DNA of 64,000 nt from Boesenbergia rotunda (GCA_024364735.1 JAGFNQ010005258.1:160450-224449), one strand, 5' to 3'; positions 46,295 through 59,007 are shown, numbered from the stretch's first letter. Notes: a model not told the origin generated them from the letters alone. A program made the numbers and translations.

Positions 46295-46994
46295 AGGGAG
46301 GGAAGATAGTAAATAGAAGGGTTTATATAATATATATAATTAAACCGTTGATATCCACCGTTGATATCCACCGTTGATTTTGTTTATTGATTGAACAGCA
46401 CAACAATACAACAACAACAGTTTAATAAAACTGTTGTATATTGTCATAATAAACAACAGTTTCTCACATCAGTTGTTATAAATCCAGCCTATAGACAACG
46501 GTTATTTTATAACTGTTGTCGTTGAGTATACATACGACAACACTCATGTTATTACTGTTGTCTTTTTACGTATAAGACGAACAACAACAACGGTTAATAC
46601 TAAAACTGTTGTTAAATTGACATAAGACAACACTTTTTCAAAAAACCGTTGTCTATTATGTGTTGTTGAATGCAAAAATTCTAGTAGTGCAAGCTAGTTT
46701 CGCCAAGAAGAAACAACCATAAACAAGCTCCCTTAAATAGAGCTCGAGGCTGATATGACCGTTACCACTCAACTGGTCCAGTACCAGTCGATTGGTCGAA
46801 TTCGAATGATAGTTCAAATTCTGGTCACCATCAGTTGACTAGTCCTGGACCAGTCGATTGATCTTTTTGTGGACCTTATCAGTCGACTAGTCCTTCACTA
46901 GTCGACTGGTCCACTCCTTAAGTCTAGGGTTATCCTTCCCGAGTACATTTCTCTCAGCACTCAACCCCTCACGACTTAGCCCCCGAGTACAATT

Positions 46995-48310
46995 TGTTGG
47001 TGCAGGCAGCACCTAAGTCAAACCTGGGTTTTGATAATGAGAAAGGGTTCAGAAGTTAAGATGTTATTGTGTTCTAACTTGTTCACTGAGTGTGCAGGAA
47101 GAAGTCCTAGGTACACAAGGCAAAAAGTCCTGACAAAAGGCTGGGCAAAGAAGTCCTGGTCAAGGACTGGGCAAGAAGACCTGACCGGAAGTCGGGCAAA
47201 GAAGTCCTGGTCAAGGACTGGGCAAGAAGACCTGACTGGAAATCAGGCAAAGAAGTCTTGGTCAAGGACTGGATAAGAAGACCTGACCGGAAGTCAGGCA
47301 AAGAAGGTCTGGTCGAGGACTGGGCATAAAGTCCTGGCAAGGGGCTGGGCACCGAAGACCTGACCGAAAGTTGGGCACGAAGACTTGGTCAGATGGATCG
47401 GGCAAAAGTCCAACCGGAGGAGCCGGTTGGCGAAAGGTAAACTCTCCTGAGAGGAGTAGGTGAGGACGCGTTCCTCGTCGAGTGAACAGTAGGCGTCGGT
47501 TCGACCTAGGGTTCCATTTGGGAGACCCGAAGTCAGAACCAAGACAGCTACGACTGTAATTATTGCTTATTATGTTTTTGGGACTAACCTAAGTTGCAGG
47601 GTCGAAGGACTGATCGTCTGCAAGTGAAGGTGCTTCATTGAGCCTAGGCACCCGAATGGAGACAAGCGCCCGTAAGGGTATAGGCGCCCAAGAGTGAAGG
47701 CAAAACCCAAAACATAGCTACGAAGCCACTGAACCAAGACGGATCATGCGCCCGTGAGGTCACGAGCGCCCCCAACAGCTCAGGCGCCCAAGTGGGGGAG
47801 GATAAGCGCTGACCGAGCCTGTGGATAAGGATTCACAGATCGGAGGGCACGTGTCAGGCGCCCCTACCTATCAGGCGCCCGTTTGAGCACTATAAAAGGG
47901 GCTCAACTCCAAGGCTTCAACAACACAATTTCTCAATGCTCCAAAGCTTTCCGTTCAAGCGCTACGCCCCGGCAAACTCCGACTTTGAGATCTCAGCGCC
48001 GACGATAACCCTCTGCATCGAAATACAATCTACATCGGGCGTCGGTAACGAAAAGTGTAGCATTTCAATTTTCTGAAATACTGTTGTACTTAAAATTGTA
48101 AATCCTTTTTTGCACGATTATAGTATTGCCCAAAGTAAATGGTCAAGGACCGTGGGCCTTGGAGTAGGAGACGACCGTGACTCCGAACCAAGTAAAAATC
48201 TACTTGTGTTTCTGTGTGATTTGTTTATCTCCGCTGCGTATTTGCTCTTTCTTTAATCCGAAAAGTTTTAACGATATTCACCCCCCTCTATCGTTTTTCT
48301 CGATCCAATA
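46995..48310 (+). mobile_element. SIRE-like solo LTR (1316 bp) nested in the older solo LTR
   Basis: It starts TGTTGGTGCAGG and ends GATCCAATA (CCAACA with one change). CAATT flanks both sides (46990-46994 and 48311-48315), a perfect 5-bp target duplication. A TATA box (TATAAAAGGG) at 47891 supports plus orientation. A 51-bp tandem repeat occupies about 47150-47330. No internal coding region is present. Confidence 0.88.
47150..47330. repeat. 51-bp tandem repeat inside the SIRE-like LTR
   Basis: Units built on GAAGTCCTGGTCAAGGACTG and GGCAAGAAGACCTGACCGG recur about every 51 bases for three to four copies, with degenerate pieces on both sides (47100-47400). Open frames through it read a 17-residue repeat and are not genes. 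Confidence 0.8.
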
Positions 48311-49411
48311 CAATTCCCTCAGCACTCGAAACCTCACGACCTGGTTGACTTTTCATCCAGCTGCCTCGATCTGTTGGATTCAAGCCCTCTTCGACTTTGG
48401 CTCCCGTCCCTCAGATGCACACACAAGCCCTCGACTCATCGTTCCTGCTCCAGCAGCCTCGACCTGCCTCCATGTCATCCTTCACGCATACCCTAAAGTC
48501 CGCTTCCCTCAGCTCATCGTTCCTGCTCCAACAGCCTCGACTTGTTGCCTTCAAGTGCTCTTCGACTTTGGCCCTCGTCCCTCAGATGCACACACAAGCC
48601 CTCGATTTGCCTCCATGTCATCCTTCATGTACACCTTGAAGTCCACTTCCCTCGGCTCATCGTCCCTGCTTTGTTCATGGTCCCTCGGATGCGCACACAA
48701 GCCCACGCCTTGCCTCCATGCGACCCTTCACCGTACCCGAATACGCCCAACCAAGTCTATGTGTATCCTGCAAACTTGCACACTCACATACACATATTAG
48801 ATCAACATGAAACCCCAACTTAATCATATTGACACACACATCAAAACCCATGATCCTCCCGATCATACTTGAGCCGATTGCCCCAACACTCTCATCAGAG
48901 AAGTAATCATTGAAAAGACGAGCATGTTCGACTTCATGATCCTGATTCAAATACCTTTGCCTCTGTATTCTGCCAGAAGAACTTTGAGCTCTTCGACATA
49001 CCGTTTATCGTTGCTCATATAGTCGGAGCATTCTTTGTTCATCAATATCCTCCGCATCTTCCATCAATTCATTTATCTAGAATTCACGAGCATTGATTGA
49101 TTTGGATTTTCAGCCATTTGGAATAAATGAAAAAATATTTTAGTGGTTGAAAGAAGAGAGAGTTGAGAAAATGATATGAAAAATAAGTTGATGAAGAATA
49201 CCATTTATATAGATTTTTCTAAATAAAAAATAAAATTTAATTTAACCTTTGCAACAACGGGCTACAACGGCTAATTATTTTCTTTTAATATTTTAAAAAA
49301 TTATTTAAAATTTTTTAAAAAATAAACACAAAGGCGCAGCTCAGCCTATAGTTGCTCCTGTGTTAGACTGAGGGAGATCCCTCGTTTTAGCCACCTCAAC
49401 AATGAGAGCTC

Positions 49412-50635
49412 TGAAAGTGTCTTTTACAGTTGTCTCCCAAATTATGTAAAGGAAGGTAAATTATGAGGTCAGTTTATAATCGATCGTCAAATGACTTTAG
49501 GATAAAAGGAATTTTTTTTTGAGGGCATATATATGTCGAAAATTAATCTCTATCTTATTATAATAAGATCCTCTAATCAACTACACATCAATAAAAATTT
49601 ATATATTTTTTTGCCCTACGAGGTGAGTGTAATTAGCTTGCTGCCTTCCCACTTTCCAATTAACAATGTCATGTTCGTATTGTTAACGAGAAGTTAGATT
49701 AACTTCGATACATGCTTTTTGCCTCCTCTAGAAAGTCATAAGCCTTTCATGTCTTACACATATTATTTATATTAATATAAAATTATATAAACTATTATAT
49801 TTTACAAAATATTTTTAGATGGTTTAAAACTAAATTGTTATGTCATATGAAAAAAAAGCTTTTAAAATAAATTTTCTTAGTAAATAGGTGAATATTAATA
49901 ATTAAAATAAAAAAGCCTAGGCCATGCTTGGCCCGTGGGCCGACTCAAGTCCATTTTTAATTTTTAATGTTAAATGTATAATTATATTTTTTAAGATTTT
50001 TTTTAAATTTCAATTAAAACTCCTTACGCTAATCAGTTATTTAATGCTTGTCAATCTATTTATAAATTTGATTATAAATGGATGGTGTATTTGTAAATTT
50101 GCAAAGAAAAATTATGAAATCACACGACCCGACCCATCCGAATCGACCGAAAAAATCAGGTTTTGAATTTTTTTGGTCTTCGGTTTCGGGTTGTAATTTT
50201 TTTTCGGTCTTTCGGTTGATCGAAATTTATTTTGTGAATTTTTTTTAATAAATTTTATTTTGAAATTAAATATTTTATGTATTAATATCAATATAGTATG
50301 ATCATGATGAAATATTGAGATAAAAGTGAAGAATTATAGGAAATGACGAAAAAGACGTTTGAATCGGTTTTTTCGGGTTATTCGGGTCGGATCGGGTTAG
50401 TCGGTTGTCGGTTGGGTTTCGGGTTGAAATCGGTTGGGTCGGGTTCGGTTGGAGTTAAAAAAAAAAATTTAACCAGAACGAAAAATTGACACCTTAGAAA
50501 AAATACATGAAAAATACGGGGAAAATGTGTAGATATATACGTATGCATACGTATAGATACTGAGAACGGGAGGGCGTATTTAGCTTGCGACGCCTCGCTT
50601 CTCTGCGCCTCTCTATCTGGTCGCTTCCGATCGAA
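49412..50635. other. Upstream region of the RING1-like gene, with an inverted-repeat element near the start
   Basis: Mostly AT-rich non-coding DNA. Between about 50122 and 50460, CGACCCGACCC...CCGAAAAAATC on the left pairs imperfectly with GGTTTTTTCGGG...CGGGTCGG and similar words on the right, suggesting a short inverted-repeat element. It ends about 175 bases before the start codon at 50636, so it lies in the promoter or 5' UTR area. Confidence 0.45.
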
Positions 50636-53600
50636 ATGCCTGCCCAAAAGCGACCGATGCCTCCTCCTCCTCCTCCGCCGCTTCCGCCCTCCGATGACGC
50701 CCCTCCGGAGCCCCCTTCGCAGCTGCAGCAGCAGGAGGATGAGGAAGAGGAAGCCGTGGTAACGGCGGTTAAGGAGGAGGAGAAATCGCCCTGCAATCTG
50801 CCGCAGGAACAGGATGGTAGTGGTGGTCACGCCTCCTTCCGCCTTCTCTCTGTCAGTTTTTTCTTATTTTGGTCGAAGTATCTCAACCTTGGGATGCTGC
50901 GGGGGCGGCGTTTGTTTGGCTACGCAGGTTGCGAAGGGGAAGGTGGCGGCAGCGAGTCGGAGGACGATGAGGAGTACGCGGATGAGTAAGTGTCTCTTTT
51001 CCTTGTCGTTTAGTTATGTCGTTCTCTCTTTGGTTTCGTGGATTCGGGATGGTCTTGGCGGCGTTGCTTTGTTGACCAGTAGCCGGTGAACGCTTGCCGG
51101 CTCAGTAGATCTGATCTCGTCAAGGGATTTGTCTTCCGTTCGATCGTGTTTCCTTCATGTTCTCTGACGATATTTGGTTATGGTTGCGGCTGGGCGGGCA
51201 TCGTTAGTTTGAGCTAGCAGAGTTGGGAATTGGAACCTTGATGCTCATGTGTATGCTAAAGATGTTGCCTTTTACGATAATACGCCAATTGTTATTGGTT
51301 ATCTGTGACTGATGATTCTTGCACATCCAAGTATCGAATGCGACCTTCTCCTTGTTACTTGCGGCACCTCCAACGTTAGCTCGCTCCCAGGTTGTCCCAC
51401 AGCCCCTGTAAATTGCTATAATGCTGTGAACTTCAAGCTTAGAAAAGGGAGATGCGCAAAAATGGTAGCTAGGTAGGTTGAATTCCATGACAATATACTT
51501 GTTATAAGAATTGAGGCGCTGTAATCGATATTCTAAAAATCCCTTGGCATCATATACAGGTAACAGCTAGCTAATTTGAGTAATTCTTATATCACTTCCT
51601 AACTCCATGGGGTAATCCATCACTTCAAATTACAAGATATAGTACAGAGAAACAAATGCTTGACCTGAGTTTACTTGTGCAGCCTATGTATGTATTGATA
51701 GCTTTTGGATAAGGGTATTACAATTTTTATTTAAAAAGACACTCTTAGATCATTCTGATGGTCCGTGGAGGTCTTTTTAGCTTCCCTCTCTTTGTAGCAT
51801 TATCTGGCATTGAATGTGATCAATTCAGTTATATCTATCTGGGTTCAGTTTGTGGAGCAGATTACTTGACTTAAATTCTGTTCAACTTAGATTTGTAAGT
51901 CAGAAAAACATTCAAAATATGGAATTATCATTAATTCTTGGTTTGGACACATGAAAACTATGATTCTTAGGCATTTACTATGATACCATATAGTAGCACA
52001 GTGAGTATAGTATGCTAATAATATTGTTGACATATTATGAGAGATGCTAGAGTGACTTAAACATTCTATTGAATATTCTTGTAGCGAGTTAAGCAACTTC
52101 TTGCTTGGCTGATGCTGCTTTCTATGATCCTGGACATACTATCTTGATGGAAATTCAATTTTCACATTGTTAACGCTTTTTGATAGATCTAAGTTCCTAA
52201 ACTAATGCTGAATTCTGAAACAACGAGTATTCATTCTCAGACTAATTGAAACTCAAAAGAGAAAGAACCTTAAATTGTGCACTATCTGCAATAACCACCG
52301 CTTACATAATTGTACAAAAACAATTATATATTCTTGTTTGGAGTCTATACATTGACCTTGTTCAAATCCATGTTCTACCTTACAAATTTGACAAAAAATT
52401 TTCAACTTCTATTAAACATGATGCTTAACTTTTATGTCAACAAATTTATGAATCCATGCATCTACAAAGAATTCCTACCTTGTGCTAATTGCATACCTTT
52501 TCCCTAACTAAATTTGGTGATACTTTCTCACTCAATTCAAACTTTAATTTAGCAAAAATTTTCAACTTAACTTTGTTTTATTTCCATGTTATCTTCTCCT
52601 TCAGAGGTTGGTATGCTTTAGCATTTAAAGAAAATATGCTGCCTACATGGAATATGATTCTTGCCTTGGTTTACAGATTTGTCGTAGTGAAATTAGCAGA
52701 CATACGCAAAGAGGTACAATGCCCTATCTGTTTAGGTATGCCCACTGATCCAAAGTTTAAATAGTGGTACATGTTACCTTGATTGTTGATTACTTCAGGG
52801 AAATTCTAGCTTTTAAGATTTTATCTGCATGTTATACTAATGTAGTTGTCTTTAGCTTCATCATTAACATACATTTTCAATTCAAATTCTACTTGTTCAT
52901 ATTTATTTTCTATTAACTTGAAAAATATCCCAATGTTGCATATTTGGTAGTTAAAGATGGAACGAATTAGATTACGTGGAATAGCAGTTAAGTTGATGCT
53001 TCTGAACCCTCTCCTAGTATTTCTGCATGTTCTCTTTGGCTATTTGTTAAGAATGTAAATATACTAAATTTGTTCCTTTCATAATGCTCATGCTTTTGTG
53101 ATAAGTGATTAGCCAATCACTTTCACATGGTATCAAAGCAAGAGCTTCATTCTCAAATTCGACCCATGTCAAAAAAAAAAAACTCATCGGTCTACAACAT
53201 TGATTGACAAACAATGTGTTCTTTTTTTTTTCACCTCAATGCTAATATTGTGTTGGATTGAATTGAAGAGGTGCAACAACTACCTTATTTTGAGTTGCGT
53301 TTTAAAAACCATTTGCAGTCAATAAAATTGCATAGTTCATATTAACAAACTACTCAACACTATTCTCTTATAGATATATGATCCAAGAAAATTCACACCT
53401 ATAACATAAAGATTATATAAAAAAGACAATGTAAATACAAGAACTTTTCCACTTCTGCATTTACGCAGTTAAGTTTTTTTGATGGGTTAGGCAAAGGGTT
53501 TAAGTCAGATTTGTCGATTTATTTAATATGTGCGTGAAGTTGTGTAAGATCTACTATGTATGCAGTTGACTTGGCATTACCAAGGTGATTGATGACTCGA

Positions 53601-56600
53601 TGGCTCGAGGTCTATAGAGATCAAAGACAGGGTTGTATGACGAGGTCTGTGGAGATTAGAGGATGGCGTGGTCATTTGAAAACCACAAGACAAGGTCTAT
53701 GGAGATTGGAGTAAGATGGCACAGACATATGGGGGATTGCAAGACAAGGTCCATGGAGATCAGGAAGGATGACACGAGCATCCAAGGGACCACAGGATAA
53801 GGAGCATCGGAGTAATGTAGAGCTGAAGGAAGAACTACGTGAGCGAAGGCATGAAGGATGACACGAAGAGGAGCTGAGAGCTCGGTGCATCTAAAAGATG
53901 CATAATTTGATGGGAGAAGACCTTAAGAGTTGGAAGGATTCCATGAGACAGGTGAGTGGAGTGATTTGTGCACATGGGACGAGGATACATGACAATTTTT
54001 ATAGACTCAACCATAGATATTGTTGAAGTCAGGGTGTCAGTCGACTGATAGTTGGAGATTAGTTAATTGGTGATGAAAAAACTGATGAGTCTGACTAATG
54101 GATGAGTCAGATGATCCAATTAGTTGACTAATATACTAAAACTCCAAATTGGTTTGTTTGGGGTATTGTGGTTGGAATAGTTGATTGACGATTAACTTTC
54201 AGTCAACTCGCCAATCAGCAAACTCATAGAATGTTTGCTAGTCGACTTAACAGTCTTAGGATAGAACAATTGACTGGGCAATCAATTGATTCTCTAGGAC
54301 CGATTCAAATGAAGACGAAGATGGAAGAAGCAACAATAGGATTTGGATAAGATGCAGGAGATCAATTGACTAATGAAAAGCCAACAGTCAATTAATGGCT
54401 GTCACATCAGCATGATAATAGAAAAGTTTAAATTCAATAAGAAGGCTATAAAAGGAGTTGAGGCAGTTGCGAAAGTAGCAATTCTCTATTTTCTAGCATA
54501 AAATTATTGTTTCATTGTCAAGCTTCTTGTATTTATTTCTTTTTATATTTTGTAAATCCCGTACCCTAATATTTATGAGGTTTCTCCACCTCTAGTGCTT
54601 AACTAAGGAGGAGAAAGAAAGATAGTAACATTTGAGAGTGATCAACATGAAGCATGATAGGCCGTGGATGGAGGAACCTTGGGAGGCTGTCTAATCATAT
54701 TAAATCATTGCGTATCTGTGTATTTTTCTATTGAACACTAACATCTCAGATAAGTGGTATTCACCCCATTTACCACATCGGTACCCAATCCAACAATCGG
54801 GATTAAGCTTCCATCAACAACTGAGATCGAACCTTTTTTTTTTTTTTTTTGCACTGAGGGTTTTTGTGTGGTAAACTACAATGAGAGATCTTTTGCATGC
54901 ACAATTTCATCCTCTTCTCCCCTTTTCCTCCTCTAGGTCTTCTTCCTTTTCTCCTCTTCAGAGCGGTTAGCATCACATGATGTTATGCCCAACACAACAT
55001 CTGCACTGGATCTTAGTTGGGGACCAAATCCTAGCTTGAAATTATCTTTCAAACCACGGCCATATCAGATCAAATATTGATTAAATTGGCATGATTTTTT
55101 TTTAAAAATAAATTCATATTATATGATACAGGATCATTTTACAACCGATGGGATTCATATTGATGCACTATACTAGTCAAACTGATATGCTTAACAATTT
55201 GAAAAAACATGTAATATTTATGCAAAAAATCATAAATCAATGAGCAACATTAACAATCATTTAGGAAGCATAATCATCTTGTAATTTCTCAACTCATCAA
55301 ATTCTTCACTCTTCATATTGAGCAATTCTTTTTACTCATTCTAATGTATGAAACAAATGAATATTTGTTGATACTTGATATAACTCTCTTGCTTGTATGG
55401 CTTTTGCAACCATGCAGTTTTGTTCCAAATTATTGACAAAATATCTTTATGATTATCACATTTTTTAGCTAATTGATCTCTTCCCTTCCCATTTTATCAA
55501 ATTTTTATATATGGATTAATCTAGAGATAACTTGACAGGTCAGCTTCTCCTTTACTTTATTCCTATGGACGTTAAGTTAGATTGAAATAATAAATTGGCT
55601 CGTCACAGATGTGCCAGTTGAAAATCAGCAAAATATATGAAGTAAATGACGCTTCCGGATTTGTCTGGTGGTTGGTCTTTGGGGCTGAGCCGTCCACCTC
55701 TAGAACTAGTTGGACGGAAGGCCTCGATACTTGGATTATCAAAAAAATAAAAAATAAAAATAAACAACAATAATGAGAAAGAAAATACAATAAAACAGAG
55801 AGAGGTAAATTATGTGAAGGTGGAGGTTGTGAAAAAGGGATTAATAGGACAAAGTGAGGATATAGATGGTTAGTGAACTTTTGGCCCAGTATAATCCATC
55901 CTTGAATGCAATAGAAAGTTGTCTTGGAAATGAAGCACTGTTCATCTTTTTACCTATACATGAGTTGTATCAATTAGAGCAGAAGCATTAAAGGTCAATC
56001 AAACATAACTAGATTAATAAAAAAATAATTAAATTGATTTTGAAGATTAATAATCTTGCATAGAGCTCTGTTGAAGGATAATATCCCTGGGGCAAACATG
56101 GTTGGATGATTATGATGTTGGTAACCCTTATGGCTGCTTGTTATTCCTTGAGTGCCTTTCTGCTTCTTATTGTGACAATGAATGTTTGCACACATTCTTA
56201 CAGCCCCTCTAATGAGAAGTTCGTTCTTCAGATTTACTGAAGCCTTTTATTTTCCAGGTATAATCAGGAAAACGAGGACGGTCATGGAATGCTTGCATCG
56301 GTTTTGCAGGGCGTGCATCGACAAATCAATGCGGCTTGGGTATGCTGCAAACAATATTTACTTTTTGAGCTGATACCGGAGTAAAATCCACTCTAATTGG
56401 TTCTGAACTAATATAACTAGCATAGTAGCTTGGATGGTTCTTGCACTTGAACTAAGTTGAGATGCTCTTATTCACTCAGGAACAATGAATGTCCAGCATG
56501 TCGTACTCATTGTGCGAGTCGACGATCTTTAAGAGACGATCCAAATTATGATGCTCTGATTGCTGCTTTATACCCAGATATTGATAAGTACGAGGAAGAG

Positions 56601-57956
56601 GTAAGTGATTCTGACTTTTGTTTGCACATCAGGTACTTTATGCAGTTCCCTTTTGCTGAGAATGGTTACTTCACTCTGTCAAACCTTTGGCTTTAGGAGC
56701 TATCTTTTCACGAAGAAGAGATGTACCGGAACAAGAAGGTACATTCTTATTCGAAGCGACTATGGGGACAATAAGTTATTATTTTTTTAAGCTCCATACC
56801 TTATAGTTGACTTTTTTTTTCCCGCGACAGCTACAAGAATCCATAGCTGAGATATTTCGACGACAATCCGAGGCTGTTGGTAAGAGAAAATCAACATCAA
56901 AATCCACAGCTGCAGCTTTTGTTAGACGATCACAGGGAAGTTATCGCAACTATGGGAGAGGTGGTAGCTGCGGTCGTGATGCTATAGCTGCAAGCTCAGA
57001 TGATGACGATGACGAAGCAAATGCAAATGATATTGTAAACAATGATTCATCTGCAGATGAGCCCTCTCCTGATAGAAGGCCCAAAAAAAGACGCAGAAGG
57101 TGGAGCACGCCACGATCCTCCCCTGCCAAAATGAATGCGGGTGCTGGCAGCGATGATAATGTTGATAATGAAGCTAACAGAGAACACATCGGAACATCTT
57201 TGCAAGCAGGGAGCAGAGATATTCTTGCATGGGGTAAGAATGGCGCACGCAGCCAAACTAGACATGGTAATATGAGCGGCTTAAATGGCCGGATGATCAA
57301 GGGCGGGCGAATAACCAAATTGGTGGACTATCTCCGAAGTTTAGATGACCATGACGATGAGGTACAATAACAGTAAGGACACTATCATTTTTCTCGTACC
57401 GTAGGTTGTGAATTTCTCAAAAGCTATATCTTTATCTAAATTCTTTTTTCAGCTCGATGTGTATCTGACCTTGGTTCCTTTGGACAAAGAGAGAGTACCA
57501 AATTTGGAACAGCCGAATCTTTGTTGCCGACCCACATTATCAATTAGACACCTCTGTGACGTGAGTTTCTGTTTCTCCTCTCCCATTTCAATACCTGAAA
57601 TACTTGTGTAATTCTTGATATGGAAGACCATAATTGTGGGTTCTTGTGCAGTATATTGCTCTTCAGACATCAATTCCAGCTGAAGAAGTTCAGATATATA
57701 CAAGAACACCGGAACATGTAGCCTCTGCAACTAACCAATCGAGTTCCGCGGATACAGCTCATAGCGAACAATTTCGGGGTTGCAAAAGTTAGAAGTGCAA
57801 GAATCACTTTTAACCTTGTACAATTCCTTCCCCATCAAAGGGGAGCTGGTGAGTTGTTGCAACTGACACGGTCGATTAGTTTCTCGCGATGCAACTCCAC
57901 TTTAGTCCATTTTCGTTGTTCAGGTTTTGATCTACCACAAGGGAATACAAACATAG
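50636..57956 (+). CDS. RING1-like E3 ubiquitin ligase (PRC1 component), ten exons, frameshift in exon 9
   Basis: Plant RING1 proteins are PRC1 subunits that ubiquitinate histone H2A and keep developmental genes silent. Exons: 50636-50816, 50928-50985, 52677-52735, 56258-56339, 56480-56600, 56697-56738, 56831-57361, 57453-57560, 57652-57848, 57924-57956. The Pro/Glu-rich N terminus (MPAQKRPMPPPPPPP) precedes FVVVKLADIRKEVQCPICLG and a C3HC4 RING finger (CPIC, CLHRFCRAC, CPAC) split over exons 3-5. A basic/acidic middle and the C-terminal RAWUL-type domain (LDVYLTLVPLDKERVPNL, CCRPTLSIRHLCD) follow. All phases close up to exon 9. There a stop (57790-57792) appears, but the next frame continues LQKLEVQESLLTLYN to a perfect donor at 57849 and a last exon ending ILIYHKGIQT-like. 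One base is therefore missing near the G run 57776-57779. Read literally the protein is 440 residues; the intact design would be about 470. The 3.5 kb intron 3 holds an LTR-like segment. Confidence 0.9.
53480..54795. mobile_element. LTR-like segment in RING1 intron 3
   Basis: The segment starts TGATGGGTTAGG and ends CCCAATCCAACA, giving TG...CA ends with a short imperfect inverted repeat. It contains repeated GACAAGGTC.ATGGAGAT blocks (53600-53770), CAGTCGACTG-type words and a GGTTTCTCCACC block like the copia LTRs elsewhere. Flanks (TTTTT versus ATCGG) do not form a target duplication, so the boundaries are tentative. Rest of the intron: 52736-53479 and 54796-56257 show no other feature I can support. 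Confidence 0.5.
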
Positions 57957-58991
57957 AAAGGGCTCACCATTTCTTCGTTTATTTCCTGAATTCAACCGCG
58001 TACGATCTAATCCCTCGGGATGTATATATTATACAGAGAAGATTTCAGGAGGATTTGGCTTCGCTCATAGAAATTGCTTCAGGATTCCATCAAAGATGGG
58101 TGAGAGTAAGTCTTGTTAGTGTTCAAAAATTAACATGATCTACCGATTACGTTCGAAGGTCTTCAAAATTGTCTCGTAAAAGGAATCTCTACTTTCAATT
58201 GCTATTCTTCACTTTGTTACAAAACATTTTCCGAGAATGATTCTCGACGAATTGTTTCACTATTGAATCTGTGTTGCTCTTCACAGTTGAGATTTAACAG
58301 TCTGGCAGAAATATTGCATAGAGTTTGACGATAATGAGATATATAGCTGATTTGAAATTTGTTGCAATTCGTATTGTATTGTTGTTGTTATTTTATCCTT
58401 ATTGTCCAAGTAGTTGACTTTTCATATAATAATTTTGTAAAAAAGAACATTACCCCTTAAAATTTGAAATGCCCTTTAAAGTTTATCTTCGTTGCAACAT
58501 CGAAATGCATGCCCTTTGTCGTTAAAATCTTCTTTCTAGAGATGACAATGGGGAACATAAGGGAGTCTACTCCGTGATCTCTCCTTGGCCGTCAAGTGGT
58601 TCAAACTCGGATCGACTATAATTCAAAATCTAAAAAATCGATCGATTTAGATCTAGTTCGCTTCTCCAAATGTACCATCCGATCTACCATCAGTCTTCGT
58701 GGAATGGACGGATAATTAACGTTTGTGGTGTTACCATAAGTCAATATATCCGTCTTTTTCACATATTAGTCATAGCATCCGGGCTAATAGTCTTTATGAT
58801 TTACCTTCTTCCATATTAACTTTGAAACAAATTGAGATTGACACTAAGAGCGAGCAAATCATCTTTTATCACTTTTTTTAATATACAAATCTTCGCTATA
58901 TCTAATCATTTGATATTAATTTGTTCTTAGTTTGCTCAATCCAAACTAAACATGCTTTTCGATAATCTAATTGACCATCTCATCCATTTGC
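57957..58991. other. 3' flank of the RING1-like gene
   Basis: Non-coding AT-rich DNA, including the probable 3' UTR just after 57956. No gene, RNA gene or repeat is supported. Confidence 0.4.
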
Positions 58992-59007
58992 AAGAAGGTC
59001 AAGAGTG

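Larger units (their letters stand above)
42559..46689. mobile_element. CACTA (En/Spm) transposon, non-autonomous, carrying kinase gene exons
   Basis: The left end is CACTACTAGAAAAAATGC and the right end is the complement of CACTACTAGAATTTTTGC. CAA flanks both ends (42556-42558 and 46690-46692), the 3-bp target duplication of CACTA elements. Subterminal regions (42585-42990 and 46390-46670) are packed with CAACAGT/ACTGTTGTCG words in both orientations, the usual array of transposase-binding repeats. No transposase is present. The interior carries three exons of a calcium-dependent protein kinase and a candidate first exon, so it is a gene-capturing (Pack-CACTA) element. Confidence 0.93.
42258..48888. 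mobile_element. Solo LTR of the CTAGAGGGGGG copia family, host of two younger insertions
   Basis: It starts TGTTAGGACC and ends GCCCCAACA, as at 1322-2266. CTCTC lies immediately on both sides (42253-42257 and 48889-48893), a perfect 5-bp target duplication. No gag or pol is present, so it is a solo LTR. Net of the two nested elements it is about 1.2 kb. It contains the usual CAGTCGACTGG repeats (46750-46920) and CTCGGCT blocks (48350-48720). It sits in the N-terminal part of the Harbinger transposase frame. Confidence 0.92.
40900..49411 (-). mobile_element. PIF/Harbinger-like DNA transposon, decayed and split by a nested LTR
   Basis: The ends are GAGCATGCATAATAGTTGA (left) and GAGCTCTCATTGTTGA (right, other strand). 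The left flank is TAA and the right flank TGA, compatible with the 3-bp target duplication of this superfamily with one change. On the minus strand, 49120-48894 holds the start of the transposase reading frame (pieces such as DHEVEHARLFNDYF). It continues beyond the nested LTR at 42252-41440 with LLEMHDQIHDFPSMLGSLDYMH, GDHGVPKIVLEAVAST and TKGCYLTNGIYLEWATFI, the DDE plant-transposon type. Frames are broken and a 50-bp AT run sits inside, so it is inactive. Without the insertion it would be about 1.9 kb. Confidence 0.8.

Noticed and set aside
47031..47352. Lys/Gly-rich repeat protein
   Set aside because: Product of the 51-bp tandem repeat inside an LTR.
50378..50830. Antisense frames over RING1 exon 1
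   Set aside because: Shadow of a proline- and glutamate-rich coding exon; no domain.
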